64,000 bases of DNA, from the NCBI RefSeq assembly GCF_026230105.1, contig NC_079486.1, forward strand, positions 4,340,001 through 4,404,000. The letters are read 5' to 3'. The position numbers and the translations under genes were made by a program. Below, in pieces: positions 12,872 to 25,300 of the stretch. The stretch's first letter is position 1; each line of letters opens with the position of its first letter. The notes below the pieces were generated by a model. It worked only from the letters and a program-made list of their open reading frames with translations. It ran no database searches and had not been told where the DNA came from. The DNA is from Diorhabda sublineata. Its lineage: Eukaryota > Arthropoda > Insecta > Coleoptera > Chrysomelidae.

Positions 12872-15698
12872 CTAATGACATTTTTTCCTAAAAAAACTAA
12901 TCAAAAAGTGGAAGAGAATTGTTAGTTGTCGAAACGGTGAAGGAAATATGGAATTCGGTAGGTCATTTGGAAACGCCTCATGTGATTCCGACAATGCCAA
13001 GTTTCGTAAAAAAAAGTCAAGTCTTCGATGCTCTGCCATTGAAAGTGTCACCCCCATAATAATATAATATTCGGAAAGTGTGTTTCACTATGACATGACG
13101 GAGAGGGAAAATCCAAAAAGGCTCACTAATGGCATTGTTTTTTCTCAACAAAACTAATCAAAAAGTGGGAGAGAATTGTTAATTGTCGAAACGGTGAAGG
13201 GAAGATGGAATTCGGTAGCTCATTTGGAAATGCCTTATGTGATTCTGACAATGCCAAGTTTCGTAAAAAAAAGTCAAGTCTTCGATGCTTTGCCATTGAA
13301 TGTGTCACCCCCATAATAATATAATATTCGGAAAGTGTGTTTCACTATGACATGACGGAGAGGGAAAATCCAAAAAGGCTCACTAATGGCATTGTTTTTT
13401 CTCAACAAAACTAATCAAAAAGTGGGAGAGAATTGTTAATTGTCGAAACGGTGAAGGAAAGATGGAATTCGGTAGGTCATTTAGAAAAACGTTATGTGAT
13501 TCCGACAATGCCACGTTTCGTAAAAAAAAGTCAAGTCTTCGATGCTCTGCCATTGAATGTGTCACCCCCCCTAATAATATAATATTCGGAAAGTGTGTTT
13601 CACTATGACTTGACGGAGACGGGAAAATCCAAAAAGTCTCACTAATGACATTTTTTCCTAAAAAAACTAATCAAAAAGTGGAAGAGAATTGTTAGTTGTC
13701 GAAACGGTGAAGGAAATATGGAATTCGGTAGGTCATTTGGAAACGCCTCATGTGATTCCGACAATGCCAAGTTTCGTAAAAAAAAGTCAAGTCTTCGATG
13801 CTCTGCCATTGAATGTGTCACCCCCATAATAATATAATATTCGGAAAGTGTGTTTCACTATGACTTGACGGAGACGAGAAAATCCAAAAAGGCTCACTAA
13901 TGGCATAGTTTTTTCTCAACAAAACTAATCAAAAAGTGGGAGAGAATTGTTAATTGTCGAAACGGTGAAGGGAATATGGAATTCGGTAGGTCATTTAGAA
14001 ACACGTTATGTGATTCTGACAATGCCAAGTTTCGTAAAAAAAAGTCAAGTCTTCGATGCTCTGCCATTGAAAGTGTCACCCCCATAATAATATAATATTC
14101 GGAAAGTGTGTTTCACTATGACATGACGGAGAGGGAAAATCCAAAAAGGCTCACTAATGGCATTGTTTTTTCTCAACAAAACTAATCAAAAAGTGGGAGA
14201 GAATTGTTAATTGTCGAAACGGTGAAGGGAAGATGGAATTCGGTAGCTCATTTGGAAATGCCTTATGTGATTCTGACAATGCCAAGTTTCGTAAAAAAAA
14301 GTCAAGTCTTCGATGCTTTGCCATTGAATGTGTCACCCCCATAATAATATAATATTCGGAAAGTGTGTTTCACTATGATTTGACGGAGAGGGAAAATCCA
14401 AAAAGGCTCACTAATGGCATTGTTTTTTCTCAACAAAACTAATCAAAAAGTGGGAGAGAATTGTTAATTGTCGAAACGGTGAAGGAAAGATGGAATTCGG
14501 TAGGTCATTTAGAAAAACGTTATGTGATTCCGACAATGCCACGTTTCGTAAAAAAAAGTCAAGTCTTCGATGCTCTGCCATTGAATGTGTCACCCCCCAT
14601 AATAATATAATATTCGGAAAGTGTGTTTCACTATGACTTGACGGAGACGGGAAAATCCAAAAAGTCTCACTAATGACATTTTTTCCTAAAAAAACTAATC
14701 AAAAAGTGGAAGAGAATTGTTAGTTGTCGAAACGGTGAAGGAAATATGGAATTCGGTAGGTCATTTGGAAACGCCTCATGTGATCCCGACAATGCCAAGT
14801 TTCGTAAAAAAAAGTCAAGTCTTCGATGCTCTGCCATTGAATGTGTCACCCCCATAATAATATAATATTCGGAAAGTGTGTTTCACTATGACTTGACGGA
14901 GACGAGAAAATCCAAAAAGGCTCACTAATGGCATTGTTTTTTCTCAACAAAACTAATCAAAAAGTGGGAGAGAATTGTTAATTGTCGAAACGGTGAAGGG
15001 AAGATGGAATTCGGTAGCTCATTTGGAAATGCCTTATGTGATTTCGACAACGCCACGTTTCGTAAAAAAAAGTCAAGTCTTCGATGCTCTGCCATTGAAT
15101 GTGTCACCCCCATAATAATATAATATTCGGGAAGTGTGTTTCACTATGACCTGACGGAGAGGGGAATATCCAAAAAGGCTCACTAATGACATTATTTTTT
15201 CTCAACAAAACTAATCAAAAAGTGGAAGAGAATTGTTAGTTGTCGAAACGGTGAAGGGAATATGGAATTCGGTAGGTCATTTAGAAACACGTTATGTGAT
15301 TCTGACAATGCCAAGTTTCGTAAAAAAAAGTCAAGTCTTCGATGCTCTGCCATTGAAAGTGTCACCCCCATAATAATATAATATTCGGAAAGTGTGTTTC
15401 ACTATGACTTGACGGAGAGGGAAAATCCAAAAAGGCTCACTAATGACATTATTTTTTCTCAACAAAACTAATCAAAACGTGGAGGAGAATTGTTATTTGT
15501 CGAAACGGTGAAGGGAAGATGGAATTCGGTAGGTCATTTAGAAAAACGTTATGTGATTCCGACTATGCCACGTTTCGTAAAAAAAAAGTCAAGTCTTCGA
15601 TTCTCTGCCATTGAATGTGTCACCCCCATAATAATATAATATTCGGAAAGTGTGTTTCACTATGACTTGACGAAGAGGGGAAAATCCAGAAAGGCTCA
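12872..15698. repeat. Eleven-monomer block c'-abcd-abc-PQT (2827 bp)
   Basis: Monomers start at 12872 c', 13126 a, 13383 b, 13642 c, 13897 d, 14154 a, 14411 b, 14670 c, 14925 P, 15183 Q and 15440 T. The first b again carries the seven-C spacer. The a at 13126 is unusual in having GACATGACGG instead of GATTTGACGG, so its last segment looks converted towards d. From 13126 on, the order is repeated at 22358 with a constant shift of 9232 bp. Confidence 0.87.
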
Positions 15699-16980
15699 CT
15701 AATGACATTTTTTCCTAAAAAAACTAATCAAAAAGTGGAAGAGAATTGTTAGTTGTCGAAACGGTGAAGGAAATATGGAATTCGGTAGGTCATTTGGAAA
15801 CGCCTCATGTGATTCCGACAATGCCAAGTTTCGTAAAAAAAAGTCAAGTCTTCGATGCTCTGCCATTGAATGTGTCACCCCCATAATAATATAATATTCG
15901 GAAAGTGTGTTTCACTATGACTTGACGGAGACGGGAAAATCCAAAAAGGCTCACTAATGGCATTGTTTTTTCTCAACAAAACTAATCAATAAGTGGAAGA
16001 GAATTGTTATTTGTCGAAACGGTGAAGGGAAGATGGAATTCGGTAGGTCATTTAGAAAAACGTTATGTGATTCCGACTATGCCACGTTTCGTAAAAAAAA
16101 GTCAAGTCTTCGATGCTCTGCCATTGAAAGTGTCACCCCCATAATAATATAATATTCGGAAAGTGTGTTTCACTATGACTTGACGGAGAGGGAAAATCCA
16201 AAAAGGCTCACTAATGGCATTGTTTTTTCTCAACAAAACTAATCAAAAAGTGGGAGAGAATTGTTAATTGTCGAAACGGTGAAGGGAAGATGGAATTCGG
16301 TAGCACATTTGGAAATGCCTTATGTGATTTCGACAATGCCACGTTTCGTAAAAAAAAGTCAAATCTTCGATGCTCTGCCATTGAATGTGTCACCCCCATA
16401 ATAATATAATATTCGGGAAGTGTGTTTCACTATGACCTGACGGAGAGGGGAATATCCAAAAAGGCTCACTAATGACATTATTTTTTCTCAACAAAACTAA
16501 TCAAAAAGTGGAAGAGAATTGTTATTTGTCGAAACGGTGAAGGGAAGATGGAATTCGGTAGGTCATTTAGAAAAACGTTATGTGATTCCGACTATGCCAC
16601 GTTTCGTAAAAAAAAGTCAAGTCTTCGATTCTCTGCCATTGAATGTGTCACCCCCATAATAATATAATATTCGGAAAGTGTGTTTCACTATGACTTGGCG
16701 AAGACGGGAAAATCCAAAAAGGCTCACTAATGACATTTTTTCCTAAAAAAACTAATCAAAAAGTGGAAGAGAATTGTTAGTTGTCGAAACGGTGAAGGGA
16801 ATATGGAATTCGGTAGGTCATTTAGAAACACGTTATGTGATTCTGACAATGCCAAGTTTCGTAAAAAAAAGTCAAGTCTTCGATGCTCTGCCATTGAATG
16901 TGTCACCCCCATAATAATATAATATTCGGAAAGTGTGTTTCACTATGACTTGACGGAGAGGGGAAATCCATAAAGGCTCA

Positions 16981-17236
16981 CTAATGACATTGTTTTTTCT
17001 CAACAAAACTAATCAAAAAGTGGGAGAGAATTGTTAGTTGTCGAAACGGTGAAGGAAAGATGGAATCCGGTGGGTCATTTAGAAAAACGTTGTGATTCCG
17101 ACAATGCCAAGTTTCGTAAAAAAAAGTTAAGTCTTCGATTCTCTGCCATTGAATGTGTCACCCCCATAATAATATAATATTCGGAAAGTGTGTTTCACTA
17201 TGACTTGACGGAGACGGAAAAATCCAAAAAGGCTCA
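16981..17236. repeat. Y monomer lacking the EcoRI site
   Basis: This 256 bp monomer has GGAATCCGGTGGG where others have GGAATTCGGTAGG, so GAATTC is lost. It also has ACGTTGTGATT in place of ACGTTATGTGATT (a 2 bp loss) and AAGTTAAG in place of AAGTCAAG. It is preceded by CCATAAAGGCTC instead of CCAAAAAGGCTC. The same set of changes is present at 21345 and 26209, and all but the last at 34932. Confidence 0.85.
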
Positions 17237-17490
17237 CTAATGACATGTTTTCCTAAAAAAACTAATCAAAAAGTGGAAGAGAATTGTTAGTTGTCGAAAC
17301 GGTGAAGGAAATATGGAATTCGGTAGGTCATTTAGAAACACGTTATGTGATTCTGAGAATGCCAAGTTTCGTAAAAAAAAGTCAAGTCTTCGATGCTCTG
17401 CCATTGAAAGTGTCACCCCCATAATAATATAATATTCGGAAAGTGTGTTTCACTATGACTTGACGGAGAGGGAAAATCCAAAAAGGCTCA

Positions 17491-17745
17491 CTAATGGCAT
17501 TGTTTTTTCTCAACAAAACTAATCAAAAAGTGGGAGAGAATTGTTAATTGTCGAAACGGTGAAGGGAAGATGGAATTCGGTAGCTCATTTGGAAATGCCT
17601 TATGTGATTTCGACAATGCCACGTTTCGTAAAAAGTCAAGTCTTCGATGCTCTACCATTGAATGTGTCACCCCCATAATAATATAATGTTCGGGAAGTGT
17701 GTTTCACTATGACCTGACGGAGAGAGGAATATCCAAAAAGGCTCA
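17491..17745. repeat. v monomer with short A5 tract
   Basis: This P-like monomer (AGCTC, TTTCGACAATGCC) has only five A after TTTCGT, three fewer than the usual eight. It also has CTACCATTG for CTGCCATTG and ATAATGTTCGGG in the spacer. The same combination occurs at 21855, 26719 and 29542, always followed by w. The three-base loss happens to keep the minus-strand frame open. Confidence 0.82.
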
Positions 17746-19804
17746 CTAATGACATTATTTTTTCTCAACAAAACTAATCAAAAAGTGGAAGAGAATTGTT
17801 ATTTGTCGAAACTGTGAAGGGAAGATGGAATTCGGTAGGTCATTTAGAAAAACGTTATGTGATTCCGACTATGCCACGTTTCGTAAAAAAAGTCAAGTCT
17901 TCGATTCTCTGCCATTGAATGTGTCACCCCCATAATAATATAATATTCGGGAAGTGTGTTTCACTATGACCTGACGGAGAGGGGAATATCCAAAAAGGCT
18001 CACTAATGACATTATTTTTTCTCAACAAAACTAATCAAAAAGTGGAAGAGAATTGTTAGTTGTCGAAACGGTGAAGGGAATATGGAATTCGGTAGGTCAT
18101 TTAGAAACACGTTATGTGATTCTGACAATGCCAAGTTTCGTAAAAAAAAGTCAAGTCTTCGATGCTCTGCCATTGAAAGTGTCACCCCCATAATAATATA
18201 ATATTCGGAAAGTGTGTTTCACTATGACTTGACGGAGAGGGAAAATCCAAAAAGGCTCACTAATGACATTATTTTTTCTCAACAAAACTAATCAAAACGT
18301 GGAGGAGAATTGTTATTTGTCGAAACGGTGAAGGGAAGATGGAATTCGGTAGGTCATTTAGAAAAACGTTATGTGATTCCGACTATGCCACGTTTCGTAA
18401 AAAAAAAGTCAAGTCTTCGATTCTCTGCCATTGAATGTGTCACCCCCATAATAATATAATATTCGGAAAGTGTGTTTCACTATGACTTGACGAAGAGGGG
18501 AAAATCCAGAAAGGCTCACTAATGGCATTGTTTTTTCTCAACAAAACTAATCAAAAAGTGGGAGAGAATTGTTAATTGTCGAAACGGTGAAGGGAAGATG
18601 GAATTCGGTAGCTCATTTGGAAATGCCTTATGTGATTCTGACAATGCCAAGTTTCGTAAAAAAAAGTCAAGTCTTCGATGCTTTGCCATTGAATGTGTCA
18701 CCCCCATAATAATATAATATTCGGAAAGTGTGTTTCACTATGATTTGACGGAGAGGGAAAATCCAAAAAGGCTCACTAATGGCATTGTTTTTTCTCAACA
18801 AAACTAATCAAAAAGTGGGAGAGAATTGTTAATTGTCGAAACGGTGAAGGAAAGATGGAATTCGGTAGGTCATTTAGAAAAACGTTATGTGATTCCGACT
18901 ATGCCACGTTTCGTAAAAAAAAGTCAAGTCTTCGATGCTCTGCCATTGAATGTGTCACCCCCCATAATAATATAATATTCGGAAAGTGTGTTTCACTATG
19001 ACTTGACGGAGACGGGAAAATCCAAAAAGTCTCACTAATGACATTTTTTCCTAAAAAAACTAATCAAAAAGTGGAAGAGAATTGTTAGTTGTCGAAACGG
19101 TGAAGGAAATATGGAATTCGGTAGGTCATTTGGAAACGCCTCATGTGATCCCGACAATGCCAAGTTTCGTAAAAAAAAGTCAAGTCTTCGATGCTCTGCC
19201 ATTGAATGTGTCACCCCCATAATAATATAATATTCGGAAAGTGTGTTTCACTATGACTTGACGGAGACGAGAAAATCCAAAAAGGCTCACTAATGGCATT
19301 GTTTTTTCTCAACAAAACTAATCAAAAAGTGGGAGAGAATTGTTAATTGTCGAAACGGTGAAGGGAAGATGGAATTCGGTAGCTCATTTGGAAATGCCTT
19401 ATGTGATTTCGACAACGCCACGTTTCGTAAAAAAAAGTCAAGTCTTCGATGCTCTGCCATTGAATGTGTCACCCCCATAATAATATAATATTCGGGAAGT
19501 GTGTTTCACTATGACCTGACGGAGAGGGGAATATCCAAAAAGGCTCACTAATGACATTATTTTTTCTCAACAAAACTAATCAAAAAGTGGAAGAGAATTG
19601 TTAGTTGTCGAAACGGTGAAGGGAATATGGAATTCGGTAGGTCATTTAGAAACACGTTATGTGATTCTGACAATGCCAAGTTTCGTAAAAAAAAGTCAAG
19701 TCTTCGATGCTCTGCCATTGAAAGTGTCACCCCCATAATAATATAATATTCGGAAAGTGTGTTTCACTATGACTTGACGGAGAGGGAAAATCCAAAAAGG
19801 CTCA

Positions 19805-20062
19805 CTAATGACATTATTTTTTCTCAACAAAACTAATCAAAACGTGGAGGAGAATTGTTATTTGTCGAAACGGTGAAGGGAAGATGGAATTCGGTAGGTC
19901 ATTTAGAAAAACGTTATGTGATTCCGACTATGCCACGTTTCGTAAAAAAAAGTCAAGTCTTCGATGCTCTGCCATTGAATGTGTCACCCCCATAATAATA
20001 TAATATTCGGGAAGTGTGTTTCACTATGACCTGACGGAGAGGGGAATATCCAAAAAGGCTCA
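19805..20062. repeat. Chimeric monomer T/P
   Basis: The front is T-type (AAAACGTGGAGG, GTTATTTG, GACTATGCCACG). The back is P-type (eight A, GATGCTCTG, GAATGTG, TTCGGGAAG, GACCTGACGG, AATATCC) and leads to a Q-type front. The switch lies at about 19933-19970, again over the A-tract block. Confidence 0.76.
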
Positions 20063-20320
20063 CTAATGACATTATTTTTTCTCAACAAAACTAATCAAAA
20101 AGTGGAAGAGAATTGTTAGTTGTCGAAACGGTGAAGGAAATATGGAATTCGGTAGGTCATTTGGAAACGCCTCATGTGATTCCGACAATGCCAAGTTTCG
20201 TAAAAAAAAGTCAAGTCTTCGATGCTCTGCCATTGAATGTGTCACCCCCATAATAATATAATATTCGGAAAGTGTGTTTCACTATGACTTGACGGAGACG
20301 GGAAAATCCAAAAAGGCTCA
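20063..20320. repeat. Chimeric monomer Q/c'
   Basis: It begins like Q (CATTATTTTTTCTCAAC) but from GGAAATATGG onward is c'-like (CGCCTCATGTGATTCC, GACGGAGACGGG) and leads to U. The switch falls between about 20092 and 20136. Together with the T/P monomer before it, this restores the normal entry into the U-to-w cassette. Confidence 0.74.
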
Positions 20321-21093
20321 CTAATGGCATTGTTTTTTCTCAACAAAACTAATCAATAAGTGGAAGAGAATTGTTATTTGTCGAAACGGTGAAGGGAAGA
20401 TGGAATTCGGTAGGTCATTTAGAAAAACGTTATGTGATTCCGACTATGCCACGTTTCGTAAAAAAAAGTCAAGTCTTCGATGCTCTGCCATTGAAAGTGT
20501 CACCCCCATAATAATATAATATTCGGAAAGTGTGTTTCACTATGACTTGACGGAGAGGGAAAATCCAAAAAGGCTCACTAATGGCATTGTTTTTTCTCAA
20601 CAAAACTAATCAAAAAGTGGGAGAGAATTGTTAATTGTCGAAACGGTGAAGGGAAGATGGAATTCGGTAGCACATTTGGAAATGCCTTATGTGATTTCGA
20701 CAATGCCACGTTTCGTAAAAAAAAGTCAAATCTTCGATGCTCTGCCATTGAATGTGTCACCCCCATAATAATATAATATTCGGGAAGTGTGTTTCACTAT
20801 GACCTGACGGAGAGGGGAATATCCAAAAAGGCTCACTAATGACATTATTTTTTCTCAACAAAACTAATCAAAAAGTGGAAGAGAATTGTTATTTGTCGAA
20901 ACGGTGAAGGGAAGATGGAATTCGGTAGGTCATTTAGAAAAACGTTATGTGATTCCGACTATGCCACGTTTCGTAAAAAAAAGTCAAGTCTTCGATTCTC
21001 TGCCATTGAATGTGTCACCCCCATAATAATATAATATTCGGAAAGTGTGTTTCACTATGACTTGGCGAAGACGGGAAAATCCAAAAAGGCTCA

Positions 21094-21344
21094 CTAATGA
21101 CATTTTTTCCTAAAAAAACTAATCAAAAAGTGGAAGAGAATTGTTAGTTGTCGAAACGGTGAAGGGAATATGGAATTCGGTAGGTCATTTAGAAACACGT
21201 TATGTGATTCTGACAATGCCAAGTTTCGTAAAAAAAAGTCAAGTCTTCGATGCTCTGCCATTGAATGTGTCACCCTCATAATAATATCTTCGGAAAGCGT
21301 GTTTCACTATGACTTGACGGAGAGGGGAAATCCATAAAGGCTCA
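21094..21344. repeat. X monomer with right-type spacer inside the left subfamily
   Basis: This 251 bp monomer has CCCTCAT, ATCTTCGG and AAGCGTG near 21270-21301, the hallmark of the right subfamily. Its neighbours all have the left spacer. The corresponding X at 16727 has the left spacer, while X at 25958 and 34681 have the right one. It is the earliest right-type spacer that I find in the window. Confidence 0.85.
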
Positions 21345-22109
21345 CTAATGACATTGTTTTTTCTCAACAAAACTAATCAAAAAGTGGGAGAGAATTGTTA
21401 GTTGTCGAAACGGTGAAGGAAAGATGGAATCCGGTGGGTCATTTAGAAAAACGTTGTGATTCCGACAATGCCAAGTTTCGTAAAAAAAAGTTAAGTCTTC
21501 GATGCTCTGCCATTGAATGTGTCACCCCCATAACAATATAATATTCGGAAAGTGTGTTTCACTATGACTTGACGGAGACGGAAAAATCCAAAAAGGCTCA
21601 CTAATGACATGTTTTCCTAAAAAAACTAATCAAAAAGTGGAAGAGAATTGTTAGTTGTCGAAACGGTGAAGGAAATATGGAATTCGGTAGGTCATTTAGA
21701 AACACGTTATGTGATTCTGAGAATGCCAAGTTTCGTAAAAAAAAGTCAAGTCTTCGATGCTCTGCCATTGAAAGTGTCACCCCCATAATAATATAATATT
21801 CGGAAAGTGTGTTTCACTATGACTTGACGGAGAGGGAAAATCCAAAAAGGCTCACTAATGGCATTGTTTTTTCTCAACAAAACTAATCAAAAAGTGGGAG
21901 AGAATTGTTAATTGTCGAAACGGTGAAGGGAAGATGGAATTCGGTAGCTCATTTGGAAATGCCTTATGTGATTTCGACAATGCCACGTTTCGTAAAAAGT
22001 CAAGTCTTCGATGCTCTACCATAGAATGTGTCACCCCCATAATAATATAATGTTCGGGAAGTGTGTTTCACTATGACCTGACGGAGAGAGGAATATCCAA
22101 AAAGGCTCA

Positions 22110-22357
22110 CTAATGACATTATTTTTTCTCAACAAAACTAATCAAAAAGTGGAAGAGAATTGTTATTTGTCGAAACTGTGAAGGGAAGATGGAATTCGGT
22201 AGGTCATTTAGAAAAACGTTATGTGATTCCGACTATGCCACGTTTCGTAAAAAAAGTCGATTCTCTGCCATTGAATGTGTCACCCCCATAATAATATAAT
22301 ATTCGGGAAGTGTGTTTCACTATGACATGACGGAGAGGGAAAATCCAAAAAGGCTCA
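22110..22357. repeat. Shortest monomer (248 bp): w/d chimera with 8 bp deletion
   Basis: The front is w-type (GAAACTGTG, GACTATGCC, A7). The sequence then reads AGTCGATTCTC instead of AGTCAAGTCTTCGATTCTC, a loss of eight bases near 22257. The tail changes to TTCGGGAAG and GACATGACGGAGAGGG, and an a monomer follows at 22358. Matching w copies at 17746, 26974 and 29797 lack the deletion, so it arose in this copy. Confidence 0.8.
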
Positions 22358-25300
22358 CTAATGGCATTGTTTTTTCTCAACAAAACTAATCAAAAAGTGG
22401 GAGAGAATTGTTAATTGTCGAAACGGTGAAGGGAAGATGGAATTCGGTAGCTCATTTGGAAATGCCTTATGTGATTCTGACAATGCCAAGTTTCGTAAAA
22501 AAAAGTCAAGTCTTCGATGCTTTGCCATTGAATGTGTCACCCCCATAATAATATAATATTCGGAAAGAGTGTTTCACTATGATTTGACGGAGAGGGAAAA
22601 TCCAAAAAGGCTCACTAATGGCATTGTTTTTTCTCAACAAAACTAATCAAAAAGTGGGAGAGAATTGTTAATTGTCGAAACGGTGAAGGAAAGATGGAAT
22701 TCGGTAGGTCATTTAGAAAAACGTTATGTGATTCCGACAATGCCACGTTTCGTAAAAAAAAGTCAAGTCTTCGATGCTCTGCCATTGAATGTGTCACCCC
22801 CCCTAATAATATAATATTCGGAAAGTGTGTTTCACTATGACTTGACGGAGACGGGAAAATCCAAAAAGTCTCACTAATGACATTTTTTCCTAAAAAAACT
22901 AATCAAAAAGTGGAAGAGAATTGTTAGTTGTCGAAACGGTGAAGGAAATATGGAATTCGGTAGGTCATTTGGAAACGCCTCATGTGATTCCGACAATGCC
23001 AAGTTTCGTAAAAAAAAGTCAAGTCTTCGATGCTCTGCCATTGAATGTGTCACCCCCATAATAATATAATATTCGGAAAGTGTGTTTCACTATGACTTGA
23101 CGGAGACGAGAAAATCCAAAAAGGCTCACTAATGGCATTGTTTTTTCTCAACAAAACTAATCAAAAAGTGGGAGAGAATTGTTAATTGTCGAAACGGTGA
23201 AGGGAATATGGAATTCGGTAGGTCATTTAGAAACACGTTATGTGATTCTGACAATGCCAAGTTTCGTAAAAAAAAGTCAAGTCTTCGATGCTCTGCCATT
23301 GAAAGTGTCACCCCCATAATAATATAATATTCGGAAAGTGTGTTTCACTATGACATGACGGAGAGGGAAAATCCAAAAAGGCTCACTAATGGCATTGTTT
23401 TTTCTCAACAAAACTAATCAAAAAGTGGGAGAGAATTGTTAATTGTCGAAACGGTGAAGGGAAGATGGAATTCGGTAGCTCATTTGGAAATGCCTTATGT
23501 GATTCTGACAATGCCAAGTTTCGTAAAAAAAAGTCAAGTCTTCGATGCTTTGCCATTGAATGTGTCACCCCCATAATAATATAATATTCGGAAAGTGTGT
23601 TTCACTATGATTTGACGGAGAGGGAAAATCCAAAAAGGCTCACTAATGGCATTGTTTTTTCTCAACAAAACTAATCAAAAAGTGGGAGAGAATTGTTAAT
23701 TGTCGAAACGGTGAAGGAAAGATGGAATTCGGTAGGTCATTTAGAAAAACGTTATGTGATTCCGACAATGCCACGTTTCGTAAAAAAAAGTCAAGTCTTC
23801 GATGCTCTGCCATTGAATGTGTCACCCCCCATAATAATATAATATTCGGAAAGTGTGTTTCACTATGACTTGACGGAGACGGGAAAATCCAAAAAGTCTC
23901 ACTAATGACATTTTTTCCTAAAAAAACTAATCAAAAAGTGGAAGAGAATTGTTAGTTGTCGAAACGGTGAAGGAAATATGGAATTCGGTAGGTCATTTGG
24001 AAACGCCTCATGTGATCCCGACAATGCCAAGTTTCTTAAAAAAAAGTCAAGTCTTCGATGCTCTGCCATTGAATGTGTCACCCCCATAATAATATAATAT
24101 TCGAAAGTGTGTTTCACTATGACTTGACGGAGACGAGAAAATCCAAAAAGGCTCACTAATGGCATTGTTTTTTCTCAACAAAACTAATCAAAAAGTGGGA
24201 GAGAATTGTTAATTGTCGAAACGGTGAAGGGAAGATGGAATTCGGTAGCTCATTTGGAAATGCCTTATGTGATTTCGACAACGCCACGTTTCGTAAAAAA
24301 AAGTCAAGTCTTCGATGCTCTGCCATTGAATGTGTCACCCCCATAATAATATAATATTCGGGAAGTGTGTTTCACTATGACCTGACGGAGAGGGGAATAT
24401 CCAAAAAGGCTCACTAATGACATTATTTTTTCTCAACAAAACTAATCAAAAAGTGGAAGAGAATTGTTAGTTGTCGAAACGGTGAAGGGAATATGGAATT
24501 CGGTAGGTCATTTAGAAACACGTTATGTGATTCTGACAATGCCAAGTTTCGTAAAAAAAAGTCAAGTCTTCGATGCTCTGCCATTGAAAGTGTCACCCCC
24601 ATAATAATATAATATTCGGAAAGTGTGTTTCACTATGACTTGACGGAGAGGGAAAATCCAAAAAGGCTCACTAATGACATTATTTTTTCTCAACAAAACT
24701 AATCAAAACGTGGAGGAGAATTGTTATTTGTCGAAACGGTGAAGGGAAGATGGAATTCGGTAGGTCATTTAGAAAAACGTTATGTGATTCCGACTATGCC
24801 ACGTTTCGTAAAAAAAAAGTCAAGTCTTCGATTCTCTGCCATTGAATGTGTCACCCCCATAATAATATAATATTCGGAAAGTGTGTTTCACTATGACTTG
24901 ACGAAGAGGGGAAAATCCAGAAAGGCTCACTAATGACATTTTTTTCTAAAAAAACTAATCAAAAAGTGGAAGAGAATTGTTAGTTGTCGAAACGGTGAAG
25001 GAAATATGGAATTCGGTAGGTCATTTGGAAACGCCTCATGTGATTCCGACAATGCCAAGTTTCGTAAAAAAAAGTCAAGTCTTCGATGCTCTGCCATTGA
25101 ATGTGTCACCCCCATAATAATATAATATTCGGAAAGTGTGTTTCACTATGACTTGACGGAGACGGGAAAATCCAAAAAGGCTCACTAATGGCATTGTTTT
25201 TTCTCAACAAAACTAATCAATAAGTGGAAGAGAATTGTTATTTGTCGAAACGGTGAAGGGAAGATGGAATTCGGTAGGTCATTTAGAAAAACGTTATGTG

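Larger units (their letters stand above)
15699..18518. repeat. Block c'-U-V-W-X-Y-Z-v-w-Q-T, first copy of the U-to-w cassette
   Basis: Monomers start at 15699 c', 15954 U, 16211 V, 16469 W, 16727 X, 16981 Y, 17237 Z, 17491 v, 17746 w, 18003 Q and 18260 T. The eight monomers from U to w recur in the same order at 20321-22357 and 25185-27230. Marks include CAATAAGTGG in U, AGCAC with CAAATC in V, GAATCCGGTGGG in Y, ACATGTTTTCC in Z, an A5 tract in v and GAAACTGTG in w. In this copy X (16727) still has the left-type spacer CCCCCAT, unlike X at 21094 and 25958. Confidence 0.88.
18519..22357. repeat. Fifteen-monomer block abc-P-Q-T/P-Q/c'-UVWXYZ-v-w, second U-to-w copy
   Basis: Monomers start at 18519 a, 18776 b, 19035 c, 19290 P, 19548 Q, 19805 T/P, 20063 Q/c', 20321 U, 20578 V, 20836 W, 21094 X, 21345 Y, 21601 Z, 21855 v and 22110 w/d. 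The U-to-w part repeats 15954-18002 with a shift of 4367 bp that falls to 4364 after X, because X here has the shorter right-type spacer. Two consecutive chimeras (19805, 20063) insert one extra monomer relative to the P-Q-T-c'-U order. Confidence 0.86.

Noticed and set aside
23902..24165. Minus-strand frame of 87 codons
   Set aside because: It is produced by a 1 bp loss in the spacer near 24102 that fuses the frame to spacer sequence of the adjacent monomer. It is unique to one copy.
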